Shown here piece after piece: positions 25,145 to 37,942 of a DNA stretch of 64,000 bases. The notes under the pieces are model-generated. The model was given only the letters and a program-made list of their open reading frames with translations, was not told where the DNA came from and ran no database searches. The first letter of the stretch is position 1. The number at the start of each line of letters is the position of its first letter. The DNA is from Climacium dendroides (Eukaryota > Streptophyta > Bryopsida > Hypnales > Climaciaceae): assembly GCA_950106755.1 (NCBI GenBank), contig OX467086.1, positions 23,330,001-23,394,000 on the forward strand. Direction: 5' to 3'. The position numbers were made by a program, and so were the translations under genes.

Positions 25145-25470
25145 TGAAACAGACTGCGGTGGCCGGCCGCAGCCGCAAACCCTAGGTCGGGGTTGGGCGG
25201 TGGCAGCAGGAGTCTCTTTCCTTCGTCGTCTCAGACCCCTCCGCCGCCCGCCGGTGCTCACCGCAAGCTCCAGCTCTCGTCCGGCTGTCTCATCCGGATT
25301 CCTGCTCGCTCCGATCAAGCGCTTGCGTCGCAGCGCCGCTGCGTCTCGTCCCGCCAGTTGCTCTCTGCCGCGCTTCTGCTTTTGACGATGTCCCAAATGG
25401 TGCAAATTTGAGATCGGGAGGCCTGCCTTTAATTACCCTGCCGTAGGGTTTCGCGTTCCCCGCGGTTCAG
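25145..25470 (+). promoter_or_regulatory. Probable promoter and 5' leader of the trihelix gene
   Basis: This GC-rich, pyrimidine-rich stretch lies directly upstream of the ATG at 25471. Two frames are open here (25193-25411 and 25200-25385) but have leader-like composition and end before the gene. The start of transcription is not resolved. Confidence 0.45.
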
Positions 25471-26654
25471 ATGGAGTACATGGAAGTGAGTAGGCTCCAT
25501 ATAAGCTTCTCGTTGCGTCTCTGCCTGAAGCTTTCATGCTTAATCGCATCTCTTTTCTCGGGTTTCATGTGTGGAAGGTGCGGTTGGGAAATTTGAATTG
25601 TTGATGAATATGGCTGGTTTTGGTGTAGGGGAAGAATGGTGGCGGGATGGATGGCGCATCAGGATTGCAGAGTCTGGGGTCGGAGAGGGAGACATGGATC
25701 GACGAGGAGGTGGACGCGTTGTTAGATGTTTGGGGCAACACATACATTCATGTGAAGCGGGAGAATTTGGGCAAGCGGCATTGGGAGACAGTGGTGCGGG
25801 AGGTTAATGCTCGGCTAGCGCACCAGCGGGAGCAGCCGCAGATGAAGAACAAGATTGACTCGCTGAAGAAGCGATACAAGCGGGAGAAACTGAGTAAGGG
25901 TGACAGTGACCGGAATTTGATTACATGGAAGTGGTATGATCGGTGTGACATGTTGTGGGGGACGCCGAAGCGGGAGATGGTCATTGTTGGTCCTGTTGGA
26001 GGTTTGCATCGTATGGAGGCTACTCAGGAGATGTTGCAACACCAGGATAGTAGTCGGTTAGTTCCTTTCCTGACTGCGATGCAACCCGACGTGAACGGCG
26101 ATCAAGGTGTGAAAGCTGCTGCGTCGAGGATTGGCGATTGTCATGAAGAGAGTCCCCCGCGTGCGGAGATTCCGCCTTCTCCTTGTACTCGCTGCCGCGG
26201 CAATGCGGGGGATGAGCCGGGCAAGGAGAATGTGAAACGCAGGAAGCTGGGAACCGCCATCACGGCCCTGAGTTTGGCCAAGATTGTGCAGGGGTTTGCG
26301 GATACGCATGCACGGGTGGAACAGGCGAAGATGGAGATGACCATGGCCATGGAAGAACGGCACCTTCAATTTCTGGAGAGAATGGAAGCGAGGCGACTGG
26401 AGAATGAGGAGAGGCACATGGAGAGGAAGGCCAAAATGGAGGAGAGACGCCTCGAGTTGGAGCAGAAACTCTTGGACCAGAAACTGGAGATGCAAGAGAA
26501 GCACATGGAGAGACGAGAAAATCTCAAGCTGGAAATCCTTCGGTTGCGCCTCCAGATTATAGGCCAGACCAACAAACAACCTCCCATAGTTGAGCAGCAA
26601 GCGGTACAAACCTGCGAGAAGTTCAGTAGTTCAAATATCACTACATGCATCTGA
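25471..26654 (+). CDS. Trihelix transcription factor, SIP1-type
   Basis: The two coding exons are 25471..25485 (MEYME) and 25629..26654, joined in phase 0 across a 143-bp intron (GTGAGT...GGTGTAG). The product is 346 residues. The trihelix DNA-binding domain spans about 28-116, with the three conserved positions visible as W28 (ETWIDEEVDALLDVWG), W57 (KRHWETVVREVN) and W105/W107 (ITWKWYDRCDMLWG), plus KNKIDSLKKRYKREK. A basic KRRKLG (about 208-213) may be a nuclear signal. The C-terminal part (about 225-325) is a long charged helix, with ERHLQFLERMEARRLENEER-type repeats, as in SIP1/ASIL trihelix proteins. The single long frame could also start at ATG 25647, but the upstream mini-exon has a clean donor and keeps the frame. 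The expected role is nuclear transcription regulation. Targets are unknown. Confidence 0.88.
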
Positions 26655-28532
26655 ATTTTTCTGTCTGATTTCATCTTTGTACCATGACAACTCCGAATAG
26701 ACTTGTCGATAGATACTAATGTGTACAGAAGCAACCTCTTGTAGATAGGCCTGGGACTCATAGAACAGTCCTGGTCTCACTGCTTTGTCCTGCCTCTTGT
26801 TCCGTATTCGTCCAGATGTTCTCATCTTGTCGGTGAATTGGATTAAGAGAAGAGGAGCTGCTTGAACGCTTTTCCTGCATTTAGACATTCATTCGACTTC
26901 CTTCTCAAGAGCTTGTCGCTTTCCTGCCCGCTGTACGTCTTCATCGAACTTTGGAGACCCGGAAGCAGGTTGCGGAAGCTTAGGGATCTATACACGTTAT
27001 TTCTGCGGAGTTGCAATGAGGAAAGGTAATATTTGAATGTAGTTCCTCACTGCGGAATGAATTGAGTTACGTTAAGTTGAATGGTAGTAGATTTGATCTC
27101 ATATTTACGAAGGGGTCAGTTTCTTTTTACTAGATTTTACAAATGCAGTGTATCTTATATTACAGGGATATTTGTTTTTTTTTGAATCTACACTCCTGTA
27201 TTGCTGTTTTTCATATGATTAATGCATTTTTGTTAATGTTTGCAGGATGTCTTTCATCGGATGTGGAGAGGACTGGTGTATCAGGGATGTGCTGCTTCAG
27301 TTGGGCAGTAGTCTGTCAAGTAGGTCCTTGCTTCCATCATCTATTGGGCGGAAATCCTATCTCTATTACTGTGTATTTTCTATAGCTCTGGTCTGGACCT
27401 TCCAAAATGAAAACCAGTCATGCCAACTTCCCGGAGGGGTTAGTCTTGCAAATTTAGCAGTTGTCACCATGCTTTTCAACTGAGTTATTGTACTCACGGT
27501 CCTTTTTCACATGGTTCTTGTTGCGTGAATTGCACTTGGTGGTTCTGCGTTGATAGTTGGCATCGTTGAAGAGGTAAAAGTATCCGTTTCCTTTAATTTA
27601 ATTTGTACCGATACATTTAGAATTAACCCCCGAGTCCCTGCGAGGAAGAGGCAGATGTAGATTTTGAGATTTTCTAGGCAAAAGAAATTGTGCTTAGAAG
27701 AATCTAGACATCACTTCTTCAGTTTTGCAAGTTTTCCTTTTCTTCCCATCTGCTTGTGGAGTCATTCAGAACCTTGCACAATCATCGTGAAGCACTAAGT
27801 GATCACATAATTTGCATTGTTGAAGAATAGACAAAAATGTAGTTGTGGTCTTTAAAGGATACATTGATTGCATTTATATGAGTGAATTTTTAACTTTTGA
27901 AAAGGATAAAATTTTGTCTCCTATTTATTACACCTACTAAGGTTTTAAATCATGATAAAAATGTTGGAAGACATTATAAAGTCAATATGATGTGATCCCA
28001 AATTTGGATCCATTGAATCCATATTATTCTAGAATGATTTAGATGATCAATCATTTGATATTCAATTGACTAAAGGCAAGTGTAGTAAATGATCTATTGT
28101 TCATAACAATCAAGTTCATAACAATCAAATTCAACAATGATGGTGTCAAAATGGGATTTCTACATAAATTTAAAAGGCCTGTGTTACCTTGTACTAATTA
28201 TAAGATGTACTAATTATGAGATGAGATGTGGTACTTTTTCATCAAAATGACTTAATTCATTTTAACTTTGAGTCTTTTGTGAAGCTCTAGGTTCTAATAT
28301 GAGGGGTCCTATTGGAGGGAGGAATAATGGGGTTAATTTGACCCTTCCATCTTAGTAGGATTATTTATATGTGATTTAATTAATGTTAAAACAATTTCTA
28401 ATGTAAACAATTTCTAAATGTACCAAAATAATGTACATGAATGTTCAAGAATTTTAATAGGAGTGTTCAAATTACAAGAAGTAAAAAAGATGGCTCAAGG
28501 TCTAGATACCTTTACATGGAAAGGTATGATAA
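26655..28532. other. 3' flank of the trihelix gene, then intergenic DNA
   Basis: About 26655-27500 has exon-like composition and could be a long, possibly spliced 3' UTR; an acceptor-like TTTGCAG sits at 27245. A 78-residue frame starting at 27247 is not convincing. Beyond 27900 the DNA is AT-rich and featureless. Confidence 0.4.
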
Positions 28533-29468
28533 TTAATCCCTAAAGGACCGTTTGTCCTCCTTGGGGACAATTTGGATTCAAGTAGGTTCCTATTGTTTCA
28601 ATTTGTAGTGAATGTTTTTGAGTTTTTTTGAGGTTGTGGAGTTTGCCAAGAACTTTGTGAATATATAATTTTTGTTTCAATTGGTGCCTAAGAGAAAAAA
28701 TTATGGCACAATAAGCCCCAAATAAAAGTCAATGGTTAATACAAAAAAAACAGAATAAGTGAAAAAACAACAGAATAAGTCAAAAAAAAGTTTCAAATAT
28801 TTTTTCCTAAAATCTTTTATTTTTGTCTATATTTGAAGCTTTGATTCATTCCATTTGGACTAGTTATGAAAAAGTTATGGACAATCTTAGTTTTTCGGGT
28901 AATCTAAGTATCTTCTTAATAAAATAATTTATAGGATTCATTTACAATTTACCGAAAAGAAATTTTAGACAAAGTTAGGTTTGCTTTTTAGAACTATCTT
29001 AGTGTTTGGATTATCATATGTCAATTCCATCTTAAAGCTATTAATGATTTAGTTTTTCCTTCAATCTTTAACCTACTTCTACTTAACAATTTTGTAATGA
29101 GTGAAAATTAAGTGTTTTTTTGTTGAATTTTTTTCCTTAGATTTTCAACTCAACTATTCAGCATAAAAATTTAGAAAATCAAAATTAACAATGCAAAGTT
29201 TTTTAGTTAAAAGATTCAAAGCCAAAATATCTAGTCAAGCAAGTTGCAAAAAAACTTGTTTTCTTTACTTTGGATGCAAATAGCTTACAATCTATGCAGT
29301 CAAATTTGATGAAATTTTTACCACGTGTTTTCAAATAAGTTAAGTACAAGATCTTATGGTTGAATTTTGAAAAAACATATTTTTGGGTTTTTTTTAGGTG
29401 AACGCATTGGAAGTGGTAGTTCTAAGTGGTTTTTGACAAAAAAACACCCTTGGGGTTTTAGGGGTTAA
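28533..29468 (+). mobile_element. TTAA-flanked element, family A copy 4
   Basis: The core is 28537..29464 (928 bp). The left end is TTAATCCCTAAAGGACC and the right end GGTTTTAGGGGTTAA, with TTAA intact on both sides. The interior is collinear with copy 1 (GCTTTGATTCATTCCATTTG at about 28842-28861). Confidence 0.8.
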
Positions 29469-29945
29469 GTTTGTGGTAGAGTGATTAGGAAGAGTCCCAG
29501 TAGAAATAGTCCTTGAGTTCCTCAACTTCTACCAAAGTTGAACAATGAGATATGTCAAGTTGAGGAAATTGAGCATAATAAGTTTGAGTGCATTCAATGA
29601 AACATTATTATACCAATTTTTTAAAGAGTAAGTATGTATATAAACTTGTTTATGCTTTTCTAGGTTGTTTCACTTAATTAAGTCTATTTGAGGCGTAGTG
29701 GCTACGGATATTGTGGTATGCTTTTCCATGTCTTGAGTATCTCCACTTGTACAAGTACGCTCCCAATTCGTGTTTTTTAATTGGATGACTCTTGGCCTAC
29801 ATTGTAGTCCCCAAGTTTGAGTCCAATTTACTTAACCCAATGTGACTTCTGTCTTATTATAAAAGGATACATTAATCTTCAAAAGTTCATGAAGCCCCAA
29901 ATGGCTTATGAATGGTCAAATGATTCTTTTGCATTACTAAAGTTA

Positions 29946-30627
29946 TACTCCCTCCGTCCCAAAATGATTATTTTGTTAGACGAAATGTTCTTGAATATGC
30001 TTTAAAATTATTTTTAAATATATTTTGATTTGTAAGTAGACTTTGATGCTCTCCTATCATCTTAGAACTTTTAGAATTGGGTTAGATTTCATTGTATAGT
30101 TTTGGAGTGCTCAAAAGAGGGATTTTTTGGGCATTTGCAAGGATCACCGGTGGCCACTCATTGGGCTACTCCAGCATCCTTCCTGCAATTTTCCAATGTG
30201 TCCAAGTCAATAGTTCTTGTGAATTTCTTTGGCTTATATAACTTTGAATCTATTGAAAAGAGTCTATTTGTGGGGTTTTCTTACGAAAGTAATTATGAAA
30301 GCCATTTGAGCCTATTTGTAGGGCTTGTTGATGAAAACAATTGTGAAAGCCATTTGAGCATCTGAACATCCCATTGTTGGATTTGTTTTATATTCAATAA
30401 TATTGTTGCATGTTCTATGTTTGTAACTTCTATATTTGTAACTTTCATGCATGTATAAGTGACATTAGCATACAATCTTTTGCTTGTGTTTGGAGTTTGA
30501 GAATAGTAGTTTAGACAACTATTTTTGACATTGTTTCTTGACATTTTAAGAAAAGCACCAACAATTCACTTTGTAGGCCCTTTCTCCCATGTCAAAATCT
30601 AAAAATCATTTTGGGACAAAGGAAGTA
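29946..30627. mobile_element. Stowaway-type MITE, 678 bp
   Basis: The core is 29948..30625. The left end CTCCCTCCGTCCCAAAATGA and the right end, read on the other strand, CTTCCTTTGTCCCAAAATGA are flanked by TA on both sides. CTCCCTCCGT with a TA target is the textbook Stowaway (Tc1/mariner-derived) signature. It is longer than most Stowaway MITEs. The interior is non-coding and has a tandem-like GAAAGCCATTTGAGC pair (30297-30360). Confidence 0.85.
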
Positions 30628-31930
30628 TTATTTATTTTTTGCTTTTTATATGAATTAATGGATTAAAAAAACAAAACTTGAATAGTATATATTTGTATTT
30701 TTATCCTTAAAACTTGACTATAACAATCAATATGATTCTTTTTGCTTCAGATCAAATTTAGCAATATAAAAGTTCCCACATAGGACTTCAAGGGTTGCTA
30801 TTATGTGAGTATGGGATCATGAACACATGAGCTTAGAGTACTATATACCTATGTTAAAGGTGTTTATATTATAGAATCTTTTCATGATTATAGGGTACCT
30901 ATGTTCTAAATATCTATATTATAGGTTTTATATTATAAGCACCTTCAATGATTGTAAGATATCTGTTATACATATGCTCAAGGCTCATTTGCTTGCAATT
31001 GCATTTTGATGCTCACATGCTAGCATCACTAATTTAACTTCTACTCTATTTGAGTATTTTTAAAATTCCTAAGAAGAACTATATTATTGTGTTTTTAATG
31101 ATAGTCTATAAATACATTTCTAAAGACAAAATGACACCAAAAAAATTTACACTATAATAGGAGAGTGCTAGCTGTGCAAGAGGTGACGATCTGATCTGTG
31201 GCCCTTCGAAAGCCAATTACTCTCAGACCTCTTTCCTACGGTATGACCTCAAAAATGACATCCTAGAAATATCCTGCACACTTGCCACACCATCACTCAC
31301 TGATGCAAACTTTTTCACATTCAAGCTAACTCCACAGTAACAAAGTTGGTAAGATTAAAGAGGTGTGCATGTACTTCTTTCCATAATTATTTCTTCCTGT
31401 CTGCTCAATTTTCGGCTCCCACTAACACACTAATAAGATGATAAGGACATGATCCGTTCAGAGTTGATCTACTCTCACTGTCCCGACATGGGGACCTCGT
31501 GAGCTCATTCATGTGAGTCTGAATTTGAGACAATCACGTGTCACGGGGATGACAAGTAAGGTTCCGAACATTGAACAAGCCTCGAAGCAGAGAGTCAAGC
31601 AAATGAAAACTGGGGAAAAGGGATTCACAGATACAATGTAGTTCCAAGCAACATCCAAGCAAAAACAGGGGACCACAAAACAACTCCACGAGACACCAAT
31701 CCTGATTGTAAGCACTGCTGGCTATATTTTTATTGCACGTGAAGAAACTATATTACAAGGCGGCCCTGTTTCTTTGACCACCTACAACAAACCAACTGCT
31801 CCATGGGCCACAAACTGATGTACAGTACAAATACAAACGTGAGCACACTATGTGTTTCTCACGTCATAACAAGGGCTCAACGAACAGAGAGAAATTTGGA
31901 GACAGACCCCATTCAATTGTGGTTGTGGTA
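30628..31930. other. Intergenic DNA and probable 3' UTR of the MYB gene
   Basis: About 30630-31150 is AT-rich and featureless. From about 31160 the composition becomes genic. About 31740-31930 is probably the 3' UTR of the MYB gene on the minus strand (with an A/T-rich tail near 31725-31740). Confidence 0.4.
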
Positions 31931-33468
31931 TCAATGATGCATACCTGGCTGTGACATGGGGTAGGACATGTGCGGTGCCGAGCCCATACGCATCACAGGC
32001 CTGGGGAGGTGTCCTCCGGGAGGGCCATATTGAACGTGCCCAGGGGGTAGCATGACGGGTGCGCCCACAGCTGGAGGTTGCCCGATCATTTGCTGACCGG
32101 GGTACATTCCAGGCTGCATTTGCCCTTGTATCGGTTGTCCTGTGGCCGCTCCAGGTCCCGGTTGGCCAGTAATCGGGCCTTGCCCTTGTTGTGCAGCATC
32201 TCCGTTATTCACGCTTGTGATGTCATGGATACTGGACCTTCGCTTATCCTTGTTGATGGAATTCAACCTTATGAAATATTTTTGAGCATGGCTTGCTACT
32301 TGTGTAGGAGTTCTTGAAATTACAAAATTTCGAGATATACTGCGCCAGTCACCCTTCCCAAATTTGGCTAACCCTAACAAAAACAACCTGCACATACCGA
32401 ATTGATCACATCTTTAATAATTAGGTTCACACATTCGTAATTTCAGTCTGACGAAGACGAAAAGAGGGAATCAATCAGGCAGAAGAGAAATGCCCAATAA
32501 ACTCAAAAGTGTGAATAATATACAAATTCCAATCCAGTAAAAAATTCCATACAGCTACGTCATGTTCCGTGATTCACGGTTTATTAATGATCGTAACCTA
32601 CCGTACACTCCGCCCTTGATCACTGTAGCCCTTTCATGTATTCAACCAATAATTCTTCTCTGGGCTAAATATCGCCAGACTTCAACAATTTTTTTTGGTC
32701 TAGCACAAGCCTAAAGGATATTTAAGGTAGAAAATGAAATAATTTCGCCAATTTTTTATGAAAGTTCGGTATAAATCGCCAGAAACTCTGTTGCAGCTAC
32801 CAGAATAACAGAAAAAATAATAATAATTCAACAGAACGGATGGCCTCAACCAAATTCTTGGTGCCACCCCAGCGAAAACTGAAAAAATGAAGAAGAAGAA
32901 AAAAGCAAAGGTAGAGAAACTGTAGAAAACAGAAGAAATTGAAAAACACAAACGAGCGAAATTTTGAAGGAAAATCTCTCGTAGCACATGCAGAAAATGT
33001 AACCGTTTGATTGACATCCCAGTACCTATGTTCCTCCTCTGACCAAGGGATGCCCTTTCTCCGCTCCTGATCGGCAGACTTTGATGACATGCCCTTGCCA
33101 CCCAAAGCAGCAACTCCATTGCCATTCGCATTCGCGCCAGGCCCGGATGCTTGACCTGAGAACGACGCTCCCTTTTTTACTCCCGGAGTGTCGGATGCTG
33201 GACCCTCCTCGGACAATGAGAGTGACGATAAGCTGTAATTAGGAAGAGCGATTCGTCCTGCGTCTATCGAATTAATATCTTCCTGCAATATTTCATAATG
33301 CTTCTTCACCTCCGCTGCGTCCTTCCCCGTCACCGCTCCTGCAATCTGCTCCCACCGATTCGGATTGTCTTGATCGAAGACATTCAGCGCATTCTCAAAC
33401 TCCTTGTCCTGTTCCCGTGTCCATACTGAGCCTGAAGTCGTCGTGAGAGATGACTGAGATTCTGCCAT
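31931..33468 (-). CDS. DIVARICATA-type two-repeat MYB transcription factor
   Basis: The exons are 33468..33026 and 32387..31931, with an intron at 33025..32388 (GTACTG...TGTGCAG). The split Arg codon rejoins in phase, giving 299 residues. The first SANT repeat (about 15-64) reads [17 protein letters not shown]...[21 protein letters not shown]. The second repeat (139-189) reads [20 protein letters not shown]...[10 protein letters not shown] and ends in the hallmark SHAQKYF (180-186). A Gly/Ala/Ser-rich linker lies between them, and the tail (200-299) is rich in Gly, Pro, Gln and Met. In flowering plants DIVARICATA and relatives bind I-box-like sites (second repeat) and contact DRIF proteins (first repeat). 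The same biochemistry is expected here, but the role cannot be told from sequence. GC-richer sequence upstream to about 34250 is the likely promoter and leader. Confidence 0.9.
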
Positions 33469-34256
33469 ATCTTGGTGTGTTCCTCCCTATTCCAAATCTA
33501 AGCGTCACCGAATTCTCCTAAGACCTGCAGTCACAGCTTCAGCCCAAACCTTTCATGGGAAGGAGAAGAAAAAAAGCCAAATCTGTTTCCAAAAACAAAA
33601 ATCTCCCAAATTACCATGCGAATGAGTATCGACTGCCTTAGCTTCATAGACCGCAAGAAGAACCGCCCGACTTTATTCTACTTTCCCCGTGCGGGAATTA
33701 AAATTCAAACCCCGCCTGCAAAAAGAATAAAAGTGAAAAATCCTCTATATCAAGAGAAAAAGCAAACCTTCTCGTCGCTACTCCTTCGTCTTGAAGTTTC
33801 CTGGCGCGGCCGTCGAGGTTCCCAACGCTCACACGCGATAAGACCGAAATCGAATGCAAACAAATCACCGCCAACCGATTTCGTCAAAAAAAAGGGACAT
33901 TGCGAATCCGTCACAGGAGTGACAACAGAAACTTGAGGGGAAGTAAATAAAGAAGCCTCGTAAACTCTACAAAAAACACTTCGGGTGCCTCAAACCCTAA
34001 GAATCATCAACAAGATCATTCCTCGCACTCCCCCACGGAAAGACCTGCACAACCAAAGCTCCGGCCACTCTCACTATCCTTCCAAAGGTGAACAAGAACT
34101 TCAAGCTGTTGATACCCTCGCACTTCCCCTGGTACCCGCATATAAGAATCTTATCTGAATCGAATTATCCTTTGCTAAATTCGACTGATACCCGTCGCTA
34201 CGGTATAGCCCTCTATTGATACCCGTTCCTAGGACCGCATTACATTTTGGACCCGT
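33469..34256 (-). promoter_or_regulatory. Probable promoter and 5' leader of the MYB gene
   Basis: The stretch has mixed composition and no convincing coding frame (a 106-residue plus-strand frame at 33616-33936 is low-complexity and Lys-rich). The segment 34130-34275 repeats TACCCG five times or so at irregular spacing (GTACCCGC, ATACCCGTCG, ATACCCGTTCC, GACCCGTTG, GTACCCGGC). Confidence 0.4.
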
Positions 34257-35264
34257 TGTACAGTACCCGGCGACTCTCAATTGTACCCTATTCTGCCAAT
34301 TTAACCCTCAAAAGGCCCTTGGGGTCCCTCTATATGACCCATATTTAGCCATATACAACTCTTCAATTGTGGTTTACTATGTGAATTGTGATACACTATT
34401 ATTTACACACTACCATGATCAGTAATTTACTTTGTACTAGATAATATTTGGTCAATGTTTTTCTCGTGAAATACCACCATATTCACAATATACTATATGA
34501 CTACAAAGGGCTTTCAACCAAATTTGGGTTTTAAAACTATAAAACTTCATTTTTGGTGAATTCTTTTATTTAAAATTCATAGTTTTACATGATAATCAAT
34601 TGAAAAATATTGGTGATGAATTTTTAAAAATTGATTGTGGTGATATGTAGGAAACATCCATACACTCATCCATGCTTGATTGGAATTGCATAAGAATTGA
34701 ATGTTAATTATTCAAGATGAAAAATGTTAATCATATGATATATTCTACAATTTTTTTTTGAATGGTACTATTCTTCATTGTGATTAGATTTTAGCAAAGC
34801 AATTGTACCTTCATGTTCAAATGTACAAAATTAGTAATAGTGCGAAGGTCAAAATAGCAAAATCTAATTACAATAGAGGAATATCTATTTTTCAAAATTT
34901 GGACATTGTCAACCCAATTTTTAAAAAATTTGTGAGAAAATTCTAAAACTTTTTGGAGATGCTTATTGAAATAAAGATGTGCATATAGATGTTTCCTACT
35001 TATCATCACAATCAAACTAAAAAAATTCATCACCAATGTTTTTCAATCAAGTATCAAGTAAAACTATGAATTTGAAATAAAATGATTCACCAAAAATGAA
35101 GTTTTACTTTTTTGAAAACCAAATTCAATTTGCTTGATTGAAATTGTTTATGAATTGAATACTGATTGTACAAGACAAAAAATGTCAATCATATTATATA
35201 CTATACAAAATTCTTTTAAATGGCAAAATAGGGTGGACAATTGAGAGTTGCCAAATATTGTACA
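34257..35264. mobile_element. Foldback-type inverted-repeat element, about 1 kb
   Basis: The outer ends pair: GGCGACTCTCAATTGT at left and GGCAACTCTCAATTGT on the other strand at right, with TGTACA outermost on both sides. Further in, 34510-34662 and 34985-35135 are long inverted copies of each other, sharing AAAACTTCATTTTTGGTGAA and GTAGGAAACAT. In addition, 34671-34770 is repeated in direct orientation at 35132-35230. The interior is non-coding. The target duplication is not clear. Confidence 0.7.
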
Positions 35265-35567
35265 CAATATATTCTTGGTAGGTTGTTGCATACTATTTTC
35301 TTGACATTTCACACTAATTTATCTTGACACCAAATAAAAAATATAAGTGCAAGTTGCTTGTATTGATCTAGTTAATTTAAAAAAGAGCAAACTTTGATTC
35401 TTCACTAGAACTAACTAGTGCCATACATTAAAATCTAAATGTCCTACTTTGCATATTCAAAAATGAGATGCACCACAACCAACCTCAATTGTGGCTTTAA
35501 AAATCTTAATCTTATAAATTTTATTGGAATCCACACAACAAATTTTTTTTCTACATCTTCACAAACC

Positions 35568-35697
35568 AATGTAATTCAAGATTCTACGATTACATGTGTC
35601 CAAAAATGTTTTTTTTTCTAAAATTTGGTATTTGTATTAGAAATGGTAATTTTGGAGTGTTTTTGGTGAAAATGTAGTTGACAAACTTTAGGAGTTA
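35568..35697 (+). mobile_element. Right-end fragment of a family A element
   Basis: It matches the right end of the copy at 12217-12970 closely (TTACATGTGTCCAAAAATG, GTATTAGAAATGG) and ends CTTTAGGAGTTAA. The left part is missing. Confidence 0.55.
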
Positions 35698-36013
35698 AAA
35701 GTAGAAGGGTGTATGGGGATGCTTTAAGATAAGTGCATCTAATGATGACTTGTTTCTAAAAGCATCCCCTTCACATGCTTGCCTAAAATTAATTGTACTA
35801 CCTTTATTAATGAGGGATTAGAGCCAATTTTAGATAAACCAATTTTATCCCTTCGAAAGTTCATAGGTTATTCATATGGGGGCCAAAAAATGCATTCTGA
35901 AACAATCTAGAATCCTTTTTTTACTACCCACAAGAGACAACAAGAAACTTTTCCAATTTAGTAACAAGAAACATATTCAAACTCTTGTTTAGATGGTATT
36001 GGGTGTTGTTACT
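35698..36013. other. Intergenic DNA with a small hairpin
   Basis: GGGGATGCTTT at about 35717 and AAAGCATCCCC at about 35759 form an 11-bp stem with a loop of about 32 bases. Nothing else is recognised. Confidence 0.4.
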
Positions 36014-36938
36014 TTAACCCTAAAGGACCATTGTCCTTTCAGGGGACAAATTGGATTTTGGATAGGTACCTACAGGCTGAAATTTTGTCATGATTTTTTG
36101 AAATTTTTTAAAGATAAAAAAACTAATGAGCTTCATGAGAATATTATTTTTTTTTCAATTGGTGCCTAGGAACAAAAGTTATGCCCAAATAAGCTCAAAA
36201 CAGGGGAGAAAGGGCAACAAAAACAAATTTCAAAAATTTGAATTTTTTTTTCTAATTTTTTTTTCTTATAGAATATATTTTTTTCTACATGAAAAGCTTT
36301 GATTCATTCCATTTGGACTTGTTGTGAGAAAGTTATAGACAATCTTGTTTTTTGGAATGTTAGACCATCTTTCTAAAAAAATAACTTATAGAATTCATTT
36401 CTGAATGTAATTTTTATAATTTTTTTGAAAATTTTTTTTTGCATAATTTTTTTTGTTTGCTAGAACAATCTCACCATTGGGATTAGTGCATTTTAATTCC
36501 ATCTTAAAGATATTAATAATTTAGATTTTTCTTCTTTCTCATACCTATTTCTACTTAACGATTTTTTTAAGCATGAAAATTAAGTTTCTTTTTGAATTTT
36601 TTTCCTTAGACTCTCAACCCAATTTCACACAATAAGAATTTAAAGCTCAAAACTCTATAGTGCAAAAAAATTTAAGTTAAAAAAGTTCAAAGTCAAATAA
36701 TCTAGTCCCTCAAGGTGCTGAAAAAATTATTTTTTTCACCTTAAATGCAAATATCTTTTAATTTATACGGTCAAAAAATTTGAAATTTTTTCCACACATT
36801 CTCATACTATTAAGGTATAAGATCCTACAGTTAAATGTGCAAAAAAAAAAATTTTCAAATTGTTTTACTCTTTGCTACAGAAATGGCAGTTTTGAGTGTT
36901 TTTTGGTAGAAATAAGGCCTTAGTCCTTTAAGGGTTAA
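36014..36938 (+). mobile_element. TTAA-flanked element, family A copy 5
   Basis: The core is 36018..36934 (917 bp). The left end is TTAACCCTAAAGGACCATTG and the right end AGTCCTTTAAGGGTTAA, with TTAA intact on both sides. It is the copy most like copy 1; both share TAGAACAATCTCACCATTGG followed by GATTAGTGCATTTTAATTCC. Confidence 0.82.
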
Positions 36939-37942
36939 TATTGTACTCAATGGACACATTTGGCATTTTCTGCCAAATGATTAATTAAAATTGGTGAAAA
37001 TTGATGAAAATTGATTCAAAAAATGAAAATATTTAAAAATATTTTTTTTCTATATAAAATTTACAAATAAATAAATTCTACTTATATTTTTTTAAAATTT
37101 CACTAATACTTTGATACATACACAAGATTACATTGAAATTTGAAAATCATCTATAGTTGTGCATAGCAATATCAAGCCCTAATTTTTTTTACATAATAAC
37201 AATTTCTCCAAAATTCCAACATTTCTTAAATAAATATTTTTCATAGATATTTTTTGTACGGTTCCTTCTACACAAACCCTAATTTCGGACTTTTCTTGAC
37301 GTTCTCCAAAACCCTACAAGTCGCCAATAGTATTGATCAGCCTTTACCTATCTCGGATCACATTGATTTTGGGGGTTTGCGCTTCCGCGATCGGATTGCC
37401 ATCATCGTTGCGTTCAAATCGTTCCCTGGATTTTCGATTGGTATAGGAAATCATGGCGATGGCGAAATTGATGGCGGATTGATCAAGACCCGGAGGCGTC
37501 GGTGCTTTTTTGTCGGAGTTGCAACAATCGTTGCGTTCTTTGCAAGGCAAGGCAAGGGTGCGTGAGTTTTGCGATCTGAGGCTTTGGCGGTCATTGCCAT
37601 ATTCTCCTTGCTGTGTAGAGGTTTTGTGAAGAGAGCGGAGAGTGAGATTTATTGCTGTTTTGAATTACATTTGATGTAATTTTGGTTGTCAGTGAAAGTT
37701 TTGCCTGACTCCCTTTGGCTTGGGGATGTTTTGTTTGTGTTCTGCATTGCAAAAAGCTTTAATTCTTTGGTCATTTGCAAAGGGTTTGTGCAGTTTGGGA
37801 GGAGGTTGTGCCATTGAGATTTCATTGTGCGATATGAGGATTGATCGCTTTTTGAGCTGCTGTTTCTTTTGAGGGTTTAGATGTTCGAGGAATAATGCGT
37901 GTGTTTTCTTTTCGGATTATGTAGGTGACGGTGGTGTTCAGG
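36939..37942 (+). promoter_or_regulatory. Promoter and 5' leader region of the coiled-coil gene
   Basis: About 36940-37250 is AT-rich flank. From about 37260 the composition becomes genic. A leader intron is likely, since an acceptor-like ATTATGTAG ends at 37924, only 18 bases before the ATG. A 103-residue frame (37254-37565) has no recognisable domain and is probably leader sequence. Confidence 0.45.

Noticed and set aside
25571..26609. Other-frame and antisense open frames over the trihelix gene
   Set aside because: Shadows of the real frame, with Leu/His/Pro-rich composition and no domains.
37925..37942. Upstream extension of the coiled-coil protein (MTVVFR)
   Set aside because: The codon is GTG, not ATG, and directly follows a splice-acceptor-like TAG; ATG 37943 gives a proper signal peptide.
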